50,250 nucleotides of DNA from Gemmatimonadota bacterium (lineage in GTDB: Bacteria; Gemmatimonadota; Gemmatimonadetes; Gemmatimonadales; Gemmatimonadaceae). The stretch's first letter is position 1, and every line of letters begins with the position of its first letter. The notes under the pieces were generated by a model. The model made no database searches and had not been told where the DNA came from. It saw only the letters and a program-made list of their open reading frames with translations. The position numbers and the translations under genes were made by a program. The stretch spans positions 1 through 50,250 of the forward strand of contig JAJTHG010000006.1 of the NCBI GenBank assembly GCA_021298835.1. The letters are read 5' to 3'. Positions 7,667-16,467 of the stretch are shown here, one piece after another.

Positions 7667-9478
7667 ATGCATCGCCTCCTCGCCGCCGCCTGCCTCGCGG
7701 GCGCCGCCTCGCTCGCCGCCCAGCCCCCCAGCATTACCAAGGTCGAGCCCCCCAATTGGTGGACCGGCCACAGCATCAATCCCGTCCGCGTCCTCGTCCG
7801 CGGCACCAATCTGGGGGGCGCCGCCTTCACCTGCGGCGCCCTCACCTGCGGCAACGTCCGCGTGAACGACCGCGGCACGTACGCCTTCGTGGACGTCACC
7901 GTGCCGAGTGGCACCGCCCCCGGCCGCTACCCGCTCAGGCTGCAAACCCCCGAGGGCAGCGCCCGCTTCGACTTCGCCGTCGATGCGCCGCTTCCCCGGC
8001 AAGGCCGCTTCCAGGGCTTCGGCGCCAACGACGTCATCTACCTCGTCATGCCCGACCGCTTCGCCGACGGCGACCCGGCCAACAACGACCCGGCCAAGTC
8101 GAAGGGGCTCTACGACCGCGCCAATCCCCGTGCCTACCATGGCGGCGACCTCGAGGGCATCCGCCGCAAGCTGCCGTACCTCAAGCAGCTCGGCGTCACC
8201 GCCGTCTGGTACACCCCCGTCTTCGACAACACCGACGTCGCCGACTCGGCGAGCTTCAGGCCCGGCGAGCGGTTCCACACCGCCTACCACGGCTACCATG
8301 CCCGCGACTTCTACGGCGTCGAGGAGCGGTTCGGCGACATGGCCGCGCTGCGTCGCCTCACCGACGAGGCGCACGCGCTGGGCATCAAGGTCATCATGGA
8401 TCAAGTCGAGAACCACGCTGGGCCCTTCCACCCGTGGGTGGACGATCCCCCGACCCCCACGTGGCTCAACGGCACCAAGGCGAACCACCTCCCCAACAAC
8501 TGGCAGGTCTGGACGCTCGCCGATCCGTACGCCAACCCCGCCGTCCGAGACTCGACGCTCAAGGGCTGGTTCGCCGGCATCCTGCCGGACCTCAACCAGG
8601 ACGATCCCGAGCTCGCGCGCTACCTCATCCAGAATACCCTCTGGTGGATCGGCGTCACCGGCGTGGACGGCATCCGCCAGGACACGTGGCCCTACGCGCC
8701 GCGCACCTTCTGGGCACAGTGGATGGCCGCGATCAAGCGCGAGTTCCCCACCGTCCGCGTCGTCGGCGAGATGTGGGACGGCGACCCGGCGCTGCTCGCC
8801 TTCTTCGAGGGCGGCCGCACCGGCTGGGACGGCGTGGACGACGCGGTGGATCACCTCTTCGACTTCCCCCTCGCCTTCCCCACCCGCCGCGCCTTCGCCT
8901 CCGGCGGCCCGGTGCGCGAGGTGGCCATGATGCTCGCGCGCGACCGGCTCTACCAGCGCCCGCAGGACCTCGTGACCTTCCTCTCGAACCACGATGTCGC
9001 CCGCTTCATGAGCGAACCCGACGCGACGATCGAGGGGCTGCTGCTGGGCTTCACCTTCCAGCTCACCGCCCGCGGCATCCCGATGATCTACTACGGCGAC
9101 GAGATCGCCCTCCGCGGCGGCAACGACCCCGACAACCGCCGCGACTTTCCCGGCGGCTTCCCCGGCGACCCGCAGGACGCCTTCACCGAGGCCGGCCGCA
9201 CCCCCGAGCAGCAGCGCGTCTTCGCCCACGTCCAGACGCTGCTCCGGCTGCGGGCCGAACGGGCCGAGTTGCGCAGCGGGCCCACCGAGCACCTCCTCGT
9301 GGATCCGCAGTTGTTCGCCTATCGCCGCGGCCGCACCGTGGTCGTGCTCAACAACGGCACCACCGCCGCGACCGTACGCCTCCCCGCGGCCGTGCGGACG
9401 CCCGCCGTCGTCGGCGGCTGCGCCGCACCGGCCGACGGGACGCTCGTCGTACCGGCGCGAACGGGGTGCGTCTTCTAG
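7667..9478 (+). CDS. secreted GH13 alpha-amylase/cyclomaltodextrinase-type hydrolase
   Basis: 603 aa with a signal peptide cleaved near SLAAQ. An N-terminal Ig-like domain (about 20-110) precedes the GH13 barrel. The four conserved regions are clear: DQVENH (from D245), GIRQD with the nucleophile D339, VGEMW with the acid/base E368, and FLSNHD with D443 as transition-state stabiliser. A small C-terminal beta domain follows. It acts on alpha-1,4-glucans outside the cytoplasm; the N-domain and layout resemble SusA-like neopullulanases and cyclomaltodextrinases, so the exact specificity is open. It is transcribed alone, divergent from the sigma factor and convergent with the DUF2490 gene. The short leader suggests leaderless translation. 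Confidence 0.93.
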   Translation: MHRLLAAACLAGAASLAAQPPSITKVEPPNWWTGHSINPVRVLVRGTNLGGAAFTCGALTCGNVRVNDRGTYAFVDVTVPSGTAPGRYPLRLQTPEGSARFDFAVDAPLPRQGRFQGFGANDVIYLVMPDRFADGDPANNDPAKSKGLYDRANPRAYHGGDLEGIRRKLPYLKQLGVTAVWYTPVFDNTDVADSASFRPGERFHTAYHGYHARDFYGVEERFGDMAALRRLTDEAHALGIKVIMDQVENHAGPFHPWVDDPPTPTWLNGTKANHLPNNWQVWTLADPYANPAVRDSTLKGWFAGILPDLNQDDPELARYLIQNTLWWIGVTGVDGIRQDTWPYAPRTFWAQWMAAIKREFPTVRVVGEMWDGDPALLAFFEGGRTGWDGVDDAVDHLFDFPLAFPTRRAFASGGPVREVAMMLARDRLYQRPQDLVTFLSNHDVARFMSEPDATIEGLLLGFTFQLTARGIPMIYYGDEIALRGGNDPDNRRDFPGGFPGDPQDAFTEAGRTPEQQRVFAHVQTLLRLRAERAELRSGPTEHLLVDPQLFAYRRGRTVVVLNNGTTAATVRLPAAVRTPAVVGGCAAPADGTLVVPARTGCVF

Positions 9479-9505
9479 CGGCCGGCGGGCGTCGGGGGGG
9501 CCCGG

Positions 9506-10306
9506 CTACCGCCCGAAGGGCGCGGTCGTGAACACCGTCGTCGTCCACGTGTGGTTGCGTTCCACCCGTCGCCCGTCGCCGCGGATGATCTGCTGCTCCA
9601 TGTAGCCCGTCTCGGCGCGCAGCGCGGAAGAAAAGCGCCACCCGGCGCCGACGAACAGCCGGTTCTGCTCGAGGATGTTCAGCTGCACGTCACGGCCGAG
9701 CCCGATGAACACTTCGTCGAAGGCCGTCACGTACGGGCCCGCCGGGCCGCCGAACGGCCGCGTCGCACGAAACTGGTACCGCAGGCGCTGCGTGAAACGC
9801 CACCGCTCGACCTCCGGCTCCACGCCGGGCGCCCCGATCGGTCCCATCACCCCCAGGTAGCGCTGTTCCAGCCGGAAGCGCGACGCGAGCGCGACACTCC
9901 CCGCCCGGTGTGACAGCGCAAGGTGCTGCCAGATCCGGTGCTCGGGGAATCGCGCCGGGATCGGATCGTCGCCGTACTGGTGCGTCACGATGTAGGCATA
10001 GCCCGCCGCCAGCTTAGCCTCCGGCGTGAGCTCGTAGACGACGCCCGGCCGGATCAGCAGTTGCTGCCAGCGCTCCCCCGGAATCCCGGAGCGGCGGAAG
10101 TGGACGTCGTACCACAGGGCCCAGCGATCGCGGATCCGGTGCTCGCCGAAGACGCTGTACCAGGCGTTCGTGTTCTCGACAGGGTGCCGGACCGGCCCCT
10201 GCCCCGCCAGCGCCGCCGCCGCCAGTGTCACCCCCAGCACCCCCGCCAGGGCCGCACGCCACGCCCCCCCAGCCCTGCGATGTTCCGATCCGACCCTTAG
10301 ATTCAT
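9506..10306 (-). CDS. DUF2490 family outer-membrane protein
   Basis: 266 aa. A signal peptide (about 1-35) is followed by alternating hydrophobic/aromatic strands typical of a small outer-membrane barrel. The pattern [24 protein letters not shown] near the N-terminus, the repeated arginine-rich strands ([16 protein letters not shown]) and the ending [11 protein letters not shown] match the DUF2490 family, whose function is unknown. The ATG at 10306 faces the icd gene across a short gap (69 bp to the chosen icd start), so the two promoters are back to back. It ends 27 bp from the convergent amylase gene with no clear terminator between them. Confidence 0.8.
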   Translation of the reverse strand: MNLRVGSEHRRAGGAWRAALAGVLGVTLAAAALAGQGPVRHPVENTNAWYSVFGEHRIRDRWALWYDVHFRRSGIPGERWQQLLIRPGVVYELTPEAKLAAGYAYIVTHQYGDDPIPARFPEHRIWQHLALSHRAGSVALASRFRLEQRYLGVMGPIGAPGVEPEVERWRFTQRLRYQFRATRPFGGPAGPYVTAFDEVFIGLGRDVQLNILEQNRLFVGAGWRFSSALRAETGYMEQQIIRGDGRRVERNHTWTTTVFTTAPFGR

Positions 10307-10375
10307 CGGTCTTCACCCGTGTTCGTTTCCCGCCGTCCGGCCACGTCAGTGCCGCCGGCCTCCGCCCGCCCCGAC

Positions 10376-11830
10376 ATGTCCAGCTCCGCCGACTCGCGCA
10401 CCGTCGTCCTGATCCCCGGCGATGGGATCGGCCCCGAAGTCATCGGCGCCGCCCGCCGCGTCCTCGAGGCCGCCGGCACCGGCCTCTCGTTCGTGATGGC
10501 CGAGGCCGGTGGCGCCGTGTTCGCCAAGGGGATCAAGTCCGGCGTGACCCCCGAGACGATCGACCTCATCGCGACGCACCGCGTGGTGCTCAAGGGGCCC
10601 CTGGCGACCCCGATCGGCAAGGGCGAGAAGTCGGCCAACGTCACGCTGCGCAAGCTCTTCGAAACCTACGGCAACGTCCGCCCCGTCCGCGAGTTGCCCG
10701 GCGTCCCCACCCTGTACTCCGGGCGCGGCGTGGACCTCGTGATCGTGCGCGAGAACGTCGAGGACCTCTACGGCGGCATCGAGCACATGCAGACGCCGGG
10801 CGTCGCGCAGTCGCTCAAGGTCGTCTCGCGAAAGGGCTGCGAGAAGATCGTCCGCCTCGCCTTCGAGGTCGCCCGCTCGGAAGGCCGCGGCAAGGTCACC
10901 TGCGCCACCAAGGCCAACATCCTCAAGCTCACCGAGGGGCTGCTCCAGCACACCTTCGACGACATCGCGCCGGAGTACCCGGACATCGTCGCCGAGCAGA
11001 TGCTGGTGGACAACTGCGCCCACCAGCTCGTCATCGCCCCCGAGCAGTTCGGCGTGATCGTGATGACGAACATGAACGGCGACATCCTCTCCGACCTGGC
11101 CTCGGGCCTGGGCGGCGGGCTCGGCTTCGCGCCGAGCGCCAACCTCGGCAGCGACTGCGCGATCTTCGAGGCCGTCCACGGCACCGCGCCGGCCATCGCC
11201 GGCCAGGACAAGGCCAATCCCACCGCCGTGCTCCTCAGCGCGGTCATGATGCTCCGCTACCTCGGCAAGTTCGCGCAGGCCAACGCCGTCGAGCACGCCA
11301 TCCTCGTCACCCTCGAGAGCGGCGTCCGCACCGGCGATCTCGCCAAGGGCGGCCCCAGCGTCGGCACCAGCGGATTCGCCGACGCGATCATCGCGAACCT
11401 CGGCAAGCAGAGCACGCGGTGGGCCGTCCGCACCGGCACGCCGCTCTCCTTCCCGCCGGCGATCACGCCGGCCGCCCGCGTCGTGCCGGCCCAGCGCCGC
11501 GTGGTCGGCGTGGATGTCTTCGCGGAGTGGGGCGGCGACGCGACCGGCCTCGGCCGCGCGCTCGAGGCGGCGGTGGACGGCACGCCGGCGCGCCTCGTCA
11601 TGATCTCCAACCGCGGGACCCAGGTCTATCCGGCCACCGGGGGGGCGCAGACCGACGCCGTGGACGTCTGGCGCTGCCGCTTCGTCGCCCGCGACGGCGG
11701 CGCGATGGGCGACGCGCTCGCGATCGACGTCATGCAGCGCGTCGCCGGCGTCGCCCCGTGGATGCACATCGAGAAGCTCCAGGAGTTCGACGGCGTCGAG
11801 GGCTTCACCAAGGCGCAGGGTCAGTCGTGA
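10376..11830 (+). CDS. icd: NADP-type isocitrate dehydrogenase
   Basis: 484 aa from this start. It oxidises isocitrate to 2-oxoglutarate in the TCA cycle. The N-terminal GDGIGPEV, the substrate-binding [13 protein letters not shown], and the [14 protein letters not shown] and [12 protein letters not shown] blocks are those of decarboxylating dehydrogenases. About 140 extra residues at the C-terminus make it the long Thermus type rather than the E. coli type. An in-frame GTG at 10319 would add 19 residues; 10376 is preferred because family similarity begins at once ([12 protein letters not shown]) and it leaves room for promoters. A TAGATT box at 10298-10303 suits a plus-strand promoter. The stop overlaps the purE start as GTGA. 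Confidence 0.92.
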   Translation: MSSSADSRTVVLIPGDGIGPEVIGAARRVLEAAGTGLSFVMAEAGGAVFAKGIKSGVTPETIDLIATHRVVLKGPLATPIGKGEKSANVTLRKLFETYGNVRPVRELPGVPTLYSGRGVDLVIVRENVEDLYGGIEHMQTPGVAQSLKVVSRKGCEKIVRLAFEVARSEGRGKVTCATKANILKLTEGLLQHTFDDIAPEYPDIVAEQMLVDNCAHQLVIAPEQFGVIVMTNMNGDILSDLASGLGGGLGFAPSANLGSDCAIFEAVHGTAPAIAGQDKANPTAVLLSAVMMLRYLGKFAQANAVEHAILVTLESGVRTGDLAKGGPSVGTSGFADAIIANLGKQSTRWAVRTGTPLSFPPAITPAARVVPAQRRVVGVDVFAEWGGDATGLGRALEAAVDGTPARLVMISNRGTQVYPATGGAQTDAVDVWRCRFVARDGGAMGDALAIDVMQRVAGVAPWMHIEKLQEFDGVEGFTKAQGQS

Positions 11831-12315
11831 CCCCCGCCCCGCTGGTCGGCGTCATCTGCGGCTCGAAGACCGACTGGCAGTTCCTCTCGGCCGCCGCCGA
11901 GGTCCTCGACGAACTCGGCGTCCCCTACGAGGCGCGCGTCGTCTCCGCCCACCGCACCCCGGACTGGATGTTCGAGTACGCGGCGACCGCCGAGGCGCGC
12001 GGCCTGCAGGTCATCATCGCCGCGGCGGGCGGAGCAGCGCACCTGCCCGGCATGGTCGCCACCAAGACCACGCTCCCCGTGCTCGGCGTGCCGATGCCCG
12101 CCACCGCGCTGCAGGGAGTGGACGCTCTGCTCAGCATCGTGCAGATGCCCGCCGGCGTCCCGGTGGGCACCCTCGCGATCGGCCGGCCCGGCGCCGCGAA
12201 CGCGGCGCTGCTGGCCTGCGAGATCCTCGCCCTGACCCGCCCCGACCTGCGGGCCCGGCTCGTCGCCCGCCGCGAGGCGCGCGCCGCCGCGGTGCTCGGC
12301 GAGACCTTGCCGTGA
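11827..12315 (+). CDS. purE: N5-carboxyaminoimidazole ribonucleotide mutase
   Basis: 162 aa, the normal size for class I PurE. It moves the carboxyl group of N5-CAIR to give CAIR in de novo purine synthesis. The phosphate-binding GSKTDW loop, the SAHRTP motif and [13 protein letters not shown] are intact. The start is the GTG at 11827, which overlaps the icd stop (GTGA); the protein begins [13 protein letters not shown]. purK follows after 7 bp and supplies its substrate, so the pair works as the two-step bacterial route. Coupling to icd links purine synthesis to a TCA gene at the level of transcription, which is not the usual arrangement. Confidence 0.95.
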   Translation: MTPAPLVGVICGSKTDWQFLSAAAEVLDELGVPYEARVVSAHRTPDWMFEYAATAEARGLQVIIAAAGGAAHLPGMVATKTTLPVLGVPMPATALQGVDALLSIVQMPAGVPVGTLAIGRPGAANAALLACEILALTRPDLRARLVARREARAAAVLGETLP

Positions 12316-12322
12316 GGCGCAC

Positions 12323-13492
12323 GTGAGCGTCGCGCGCATCCTGCCGCCGGCCGCGCTGGGCATCTTCGGCGGCGGCCAGCTCGGGCGCATGACCGGCATG
12401 GCCGCACGAGCCATGGGGTACGACGTGCACGTCTTCGACCCCGATCCCGAGTGCGCCGCGAAGGCCATCGCGACCAGCGTCACGACGGCCCCCTACGACG
12501 ACGAAGTCGCCGCCGCGCGGTTCGCCGAGCGCTGCGCGGTGCTCACGCTCGAGATCGAGCAGGTCTCCGTGACCACGCTCAACGCCGCCGCCCGCTTCGC
12601 CCCGGTGCGCCCCGCCCCGGACGCGGTGCACGTCGTGCAGGATCGCGGCCGCCAGAAGACGTGGCTGCGCCTGCAGGGCTTCCCCGTGGGGCCGTTCGCC
12701 GTCTGCGACGACGAGGCAGCGTTCGTCGAGGCCGTCGCCCGACTCGCCCCGTGCATCGCCAAGAGCACGCACGGCGGCTACGACGGCCGCGGGCAGGTGC
12801 GGCTCGCCGATGCCGATCCCGCCGCCGCCGCCGCCGCCGCGTGGCGCGCCATCGGCGGCCGACGCGCGATCGTCGAGCAGTTCCTCGACCTCGCCTGCGA
12901 GGTCTCGGTGATGACCGCGCGCGCCGCCGACGGCCACGTGCGCCAGTTTCCCCCGAGCTGGAACCACCACGATCACGGCATCCTCACCTGGTCCATGGCC
13001 CCCGCTCCGGTGCCCGTCGAGGTCGCCCGCGAGGCCGCGCGGCTCGCCGAGGGGATCACCGTCGGCCTTGGCATCGTCGGCGTCCTGGCGGTGGAGTGCT
13101 TCGTCACGAAGCGGGGCGACGTGCTCGTCAACGAGCTCGCGCCTCGCCCGCACAACACCTTCCACCAGACCGAGCGCGGGCACCAGACGAGCCAGTTCGA
13201 GCAGCTCGTGCGCGCGGTGTGCAACCTGCCGCTCGGCAGCGGCGACATCGTGGCCCCCAGCGCCATCCACAACCTGCTCGGCGACCTCTGGGTGCAGCCC
13301 GGCCGCCGCCCGGACTTCACCGAGGCGTGGGCAATGCCCGGCGTGCGCGTGCACCTCTACGGCAAGCCCGGCGCCCGCGCCGGACGCAAGATGGGCCACC
13401 TCTCGGCGGTGGGGGACACGCCGGAGATGGCCCGGGATCTCGTGCGCGCCGCCTACCGCAGCGTCGCCCGGTCGGTCGGCCTCGCGGACTGA
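12323..13492 (+). CDS. purK: N5-carboxyaminoimidazole ribonucleotide synthase
   Basis: 389 aa ATP-grasp enzyme that joins bicarbonate to AIR using ATP. The N-terminal IFGGGQLGRM loop is the PurK hallmark. The ATP-grasp core shows KSTHGGYDGRGQVRL, EVSVMTARAADGHV and NELAPRPHNTFHQTE, followed by the C-terminal GDLW and HLYGKPGARAGRKMGHL blocks. The start is GTG at 12323, 7 bp after purE. It ends only 2 bp from the convergent regulator gene (stop at 13495), leaving no room for an intergenic terminator. Last gene of the icd-purE-purK unit. Confidence 0.95.
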   Translation: MSVARILPPAALGIFGGGQLGRMTGMAARAMGYDVHVFDPDPECAAKAIATSVTTAPYDDEVAAARFAERCAVLTLEIEQVSVTTLNAAARFAPVRPAPDAVHVVQDRGRQKTWLRLQGFPVGPFAVCDDEAAFVEAVARLAPCIAKSTHGGYDGRGQVRLADADPAAAAAAAWRAIGGRRAIVEQFLDLACEVSVMTARAADGHVRQFPPSWNHHDHGILTWSMAPAPVPVEVAREAARLAEGITVGLGIVGVLAVECFVTKRGDVLVNELAPRPHNTFHQTERGHQTSQFEQLVRAVCNLPLGSGDIVAPSAIHNLLGDLWVQPGRRPDFTEAWAMPGVRVHLYGKPGARAGRKMGHLSAVGDTPEMARDLVRAAYRSVARSVGLAD

Positions 13493-13494
13493 GG

Positions 13495-14400
13495 TCAGCG
13501 CCGCGCGAAGACGCTCGTGCGGGCGTGATCGATGATCGCCTGCACGACCGGATGCTTCACCTTGCGGTCGAGCGACACGGCATAGTAGCGCTCCTTCACC
13601 TCGGGCAAGCGGCCGACCACCCGGACGTTGTAGCGCGTCTTGATGTCGTCCTCGACGATCGCCGGCGCGACGAAGCACCCCTCGCCCGCCTCCCCGAACG
13701 TCTTGAGCACGGCCGAGTCCTCGAACTCCGCGACGATCTCGGGGCGGATGTTCCTCTCGCCGAAGAACTCGTCGAGTTCCCGCCGCAGTTGCGTGTTCTC
13801 CGTCGGCAGCAGGAACGGCATCCCGCTCAGCGAATCGGGAAAGGCCTTCTGTGCGCGCGCCAGCAGCTTGGGAGCCGCGAACACCGACACCGGCGTCTCG
13901 CCCAGCAGGTGGTTGTAGGCGCGGACCTTGATCGTCGGCGCGATCGCCTGGTCGGAGACGACCAGGTCGAGCGCGTGGATCGAGAGGTCGGCGAGCAGGC
14001 GATCGGGCTTGCCGTCGCGCGCGATCACGCGCATGCCGGTGCCGGTGCGGAGCGCCGGCTCGAGCAGCCGGTAGGCGACCAGCTTCGGCATCACGTCCAC
14101 CAGCCCCACCTGGAAGCGCACCGCCAGCCCGCCCTGACCGCCCTTGAGCGTGTGCTGCAGCTCGCGGCCGATCGTGAAGATCTCCTCGGCATACCGGTAC
14201 ACGACCTGCCCGGTCTCGGTGAGCACGAGGTTGCGCCCGCTCCGGGCGAAGAGCTTGTGGCCGATCGCACGTTCGAGCGCATGGATCTGGCCGCTGATCG
14301 TCGGCTGCGCGAGCCCGAGCTCCTGCGACGCCTTCGCCACGCTGCCCTCGCGGGCGACGACCCAGAAGTAGAGGAGGTGGTGGTAATTCAGCCATTCCAT
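13495..14400 (-). CDS. nhaR: NhaR-like LysR-family transcriptional regulator
   Basis: 301 aa. The N-terminal winged helix (WLNYHHLLYFWVVAREGSVAKAS, LAQPTISGQIHALE) and the following VYRYAEEIFTIG resemble NhaR, the sodium/proton antiporter activator, more than generic LysR proteins. The effector domain keeps the NhaR-like blocks VGLVDVMPKLVAY and FEDSAVLKTFGEAGEGCFVAP. The start is the ATG at 14400 (MEWLNYHH); an upstream extension of 12 codons is not supported. A TACATT box sits 6 bases before this ATG, suggesting a leaderless message. No antiporter gene is adjacent, so its target is not shown here. Confidence 0.85.
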   Translation of the reverse strand: MEWLNYHHLLYFWVVAREGSVAKASQELGLAQPTISGQIHALERAIGHKLFARSGRNLVLTETGQVVYRYAEEIFTIGRELQHTLKGGQGGLAVRFQVGLVDVMPKLVAYRLLEPALRTGTGMRVIARDGKPDRLLADLSIHALDLVVSDQAIAPTIKVRAYNHLLGETPVSVFAAPKLLARAQKAFPDSLSGMPFLLPTENTQLRRELDEFFGERNIRPEIVAEFEDSAVLKTFGEAGEGCFVAPAIVEDDIKTRYNVRVVGRLPEVKERYYAVSLDRKVKHPVVQAIIDHARTSVFARR

Positions 14401-14406
14401 CCCGCG

Positions 14407-14412
14407 AATGTA
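14407..14412 (-). promoter_or_regulatory. -10 element for leaderless nhaR transcript
   Basis: On the minus strand TACATT is followed by 6 bases and the ATG at 14400. This matches the spacing seen before the amylase gene and supports the shorter start. Confidence 0.45.
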
Positions 14413-14457
14413 CGGCCGGACCCCGCCGGCGGCCATCCGGCGCCGCCGCCCCCCCCA

Positions 14458-15195
14458 TCACCCCGACAGCGCGTGGGCCGGGGGCTCGTCGCCCACCCCG
14501 CCGAAGCGGCGCTGCCGACGCGCGTAGTCCTCGAGCGCGGCGTCGAAGTGCGCCGCGTCGAAGTCGGGCCACATCACCGGCACGAAGGCCAGCTCGGCGT
14601 ACGCGCACTCCCACAGCAGGAAGTCCGACAGCCGCCGCTCGCCCCCCGTGCGGATGAGCAGGTCCACCGGCAACGCCTCGGCGGTGTCGTGGTCAATGCG
14701 CGCCAGCAATGCCCCGAACGCGTCGCGCGTCAGGTCGGCCGGCGTCGCGACCGCCGCGGCGCGCAGGATCGCGTCGCGGCCGGAGTAGTCCACGGCCACC
14801 CGCACGTGCAGCGACGTCCCCTGCCTGGTGGCGGCCTCCGCCCCCTCGATTGCATGCACCAGTTCCGGGGCCAGCCGGTCGCGACGCCCCAGGATCGTCA
14901 GCCGCACCCCGTTCGCCACGCACTGCTCCGTCTCGCTCAGCAGGTAGCGGCGGAACAGGCGCATGAGCGCCGCGACCTCACGCCGGGGACGACGCCAGTT
15001 GTCCGCCGAGAACGCGTAGAGTGTGAGAACCTCGACGCCGCGCTCCTGCGCCGTGCGGACGAGCGCGCGGGCCGTGCGCGCCCCCGCCAGGTGGCCCGAC
15101 ACCCGCGGCTGGCCGCGCTGCACGGCCCACCGGCCGTTGCCGTCCATGACGCACGCCACGTGGCGCGGGCGAAGCACTGGAGTCGCGGGGGTCAC
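14458..15195 (-). CDS. uppS: isoprenyl (undecaprenyl) diphosphate synthase
   Basis: 245 aa, the usual length. It condenses isopentenyl units onto farnesyl diphosphate to make the lipid carrier for wall synthesis. VMDGNGRWA with the catalytic Asp18, the FSADNWRRP block and [23 protein letters not shown] are all present; the last motif has SD where many family members have SN. The start is the GTG at 15195, which overlaps the stop of the upstream regulator (GTGA); a longer in-frame extension runs back through that gene. Third gene of a membrane protein-regulator-uppS unit. Confidence 0.93.
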   Translation of the reverse strand: MTPATPVLRPRHVACVMDGNGRWAVQRGQPRVSGHLAGARTARALVRTAQERGVEVLTLYAFSADNWRRPRREVAALMRLFRRYLLSETEQCVANGVRLTILGRRDRLAPELVHAIEGAEAATRQGTSLHVRVAVDYSGRDAILRAAAVATPADLTRDAFGALLARIDHDTAEALPVDLLIRTGGERRLSDFLLWECAYAELAFVPVMWPDFDAAHFDAALEDYARRQRRFGGVGDEPPAHALSG

Positions 15196-15575
15196 TTGGG
15201 CTCCGCGGCGCGCGTGGCACCGATGATCGCTTCCATGTGGTCGAGGTAGCGGCGCAGGGCGCGGCGGCCGTCGTCCGTCAGCCGGTAGTCGGTCTGCGGC
15301 ACCCGGCCCACGAAGCGCTTCTCGCACGAGACGTAGCCGGCGTCCTCGAGCTTGCGGGCGTGGACGCTCAGGTTGCCGTCGGTCACCCGCAGCAGCTGCT
15401 TGAGGGCGTTGAACGTCAGCGACGGGTTGGCGGCGAGCGCACTGAGTATCCCGAGCCGGACTCGCTCGTGGATGAGTCGGTCCAGCTCGAGCGCGCCGGC
15501 CCCGTCGCCGGCCACGGGGGCCAGCGACGTCCGCTCGGTGGGGGCCGCCGGGGCGGAGGCGCGACGCTCAGCCAC
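15192..15575 (-). CDS. winged-helix DNA-binding protein
   Basis: 127 aa. A disordered, Ala-rich 30 residues precede a MarR/ArsR-size winged helix: [43 protein letters not shown] is the helix-turn-helix and [22 protein letters not shown] (approximately) is the wing. The fold matches the HTH_34-type regulators. GTG start at 15575, overlapping the membrane-protein gene by 8 bp, and GTGA overlap with uppS. In other bacteria such small regulators are often paired with an adjacent membrane protein of 200 residues, as here. Target and signal unknown. Confidence 0.8.
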   Translation of the reverse strand: MAERRASAPAAPTERTSLAPVAGDGAGALELDRLIHERVRLGILSALAANPSLTFNALKQLLRVTDGNLSVHARKLEDAGYVSCEKRFVGRVPQTDYRLTDDGRRALRRYLDHMEAIIGATRAAEPK

Positions 15576-16182
15576 CGTGCCGCACCGCGACCCAGGTCCC
15601 GAACACGAGGTGCAGCCCGCCGAAGCCCGCCATCATCAGCCAGTCGCCGACGGAGACCGGCGCGACCAGGGCGATGCCGCCGAGCAGCAGGAACGCCGCC
15701 CCCATCACCGGAACGGCCCGCACCGAAAAGGCCCCGCCGGCCATCACGGCCACGCCGTACATGCACAGCCAGATGCCCGGCAGCAGGTCGATCCCACCAC
15801 GCCAGAGCAGGGCCCCGCTCATGGCCAGGCCGACCACCATCGCCGGCAGGACCGCCAGGACGAACTTCCGCCCGGCCCCGCCGATCGCCGAACGGTCGGT
15901 GCGGCTTGCCTTCCGGTACGATGCCCCCACGAGGATCAGCATCGCGACGCAGGCGGTGCCAAGCCACGCCATCACCCACGCCGTCCGCGACTGCAGCGCA
16001 TGCGCGAGCGGCGCGACGAGCGTGGCCACGGCGCCCACCGAAACCATCCCCCACCCCGACACGACAGTGTCCGCCGCTGCGGCCTCCATCGTCTGGCGAA
16101 TGAACAGCAGGTTGTCGCGCGCCCGATCGTCCAGGCGCGGCGGGGAACTCGAGAGGGGACGGGAGGCGGGTGAAGAAGCCAT
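15568..16182 (-). CDS. multi-pass membrane protein of unknown function
   Basis: 204 aa. A polar 40-residue N-terminus (RLDDRARDNLLFIRQTMEAAA) is followed by about six hydrophobic segments (roughly 43-62, 70-88, 108-126, 132-150, 155-172, 180-197). The FIRQTMERA-like start before membrane helices recurs in proteins encoded next to winged-helix regulators, suggesting that the two act as a pair. No catalytic motif was recognised. Its end overlaps the regulator start by 8 bp. Upstream, TACGAT lies 5 bases before the ATG, a possible leaderless promoter element. Confidence 0.75.
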   Translation of the reverse strand: MASSPASRPLSSSPPRLDDRARDNLLFIRQTMEAAAADTVVSGWGMVSVGAVATLVAPLAHALQSRTAWVMAWLGTACVAMLILVGASYRKASRTDRSAIGGAGRKFVLAVLPAMVVGLAMSGALLWRGGIDLLPGIWLCMYGVAVMAGGAFSVRAVPVMGAAFLLLGGIALVAPVSVGDWLMMAGFGGLHLVFGTWVAVRHGG

Positions 16183-16467
16183 GCCATATCGTAAGCAGGA
16201 TCATGCGCGCCTTCAAGTGCTTTGCAGCACAAACCGCAAAGCCATGTGTGCCGTTTCAGGTCATTGAGGCAGGAATCCGCCCACTTCAGCGAACCCGAGC
16301 AGATGTTGGCATGTAACGATCGCCGATGTCGAGAACTGATGTTTACGGCATCTGGTTGCTCAAGTGATTGTAGATGAGCGACTTGCGGCAGTATCCCGCA
16401 ATGTATTGATACTGGTCGGGTGTTTTCCTGCTTCCGCTCGTGCCCGGGATTGCCCGAGTTTTCTCCC
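16183..16467. other. AT-richer intergenic region with two inverted repeats
   Basis: This 285-bp gap between divergent genes is about 52% G+C over 16191-16430 (hand count), far below its surroundings. It holds two short perfect inverted repeats: CTTTGC/GCAAAG (16220-16241) and TTGCGG/CCGCAA (16383-16401). No protein-coding frame or tRNA was recognised. It must contain the promoters of the membrane-protein and holB genes; a small RNA or an old insertion scar is possible. Confidence 0.6.

Noticed and set aside
5715..7865. 716-codon plus-strand open frame
   Set aside because: Antisense to the anti-sigma and sigma genes, which have clear motifs. The translation is Arg/Pro/Ser-rich without any domain.
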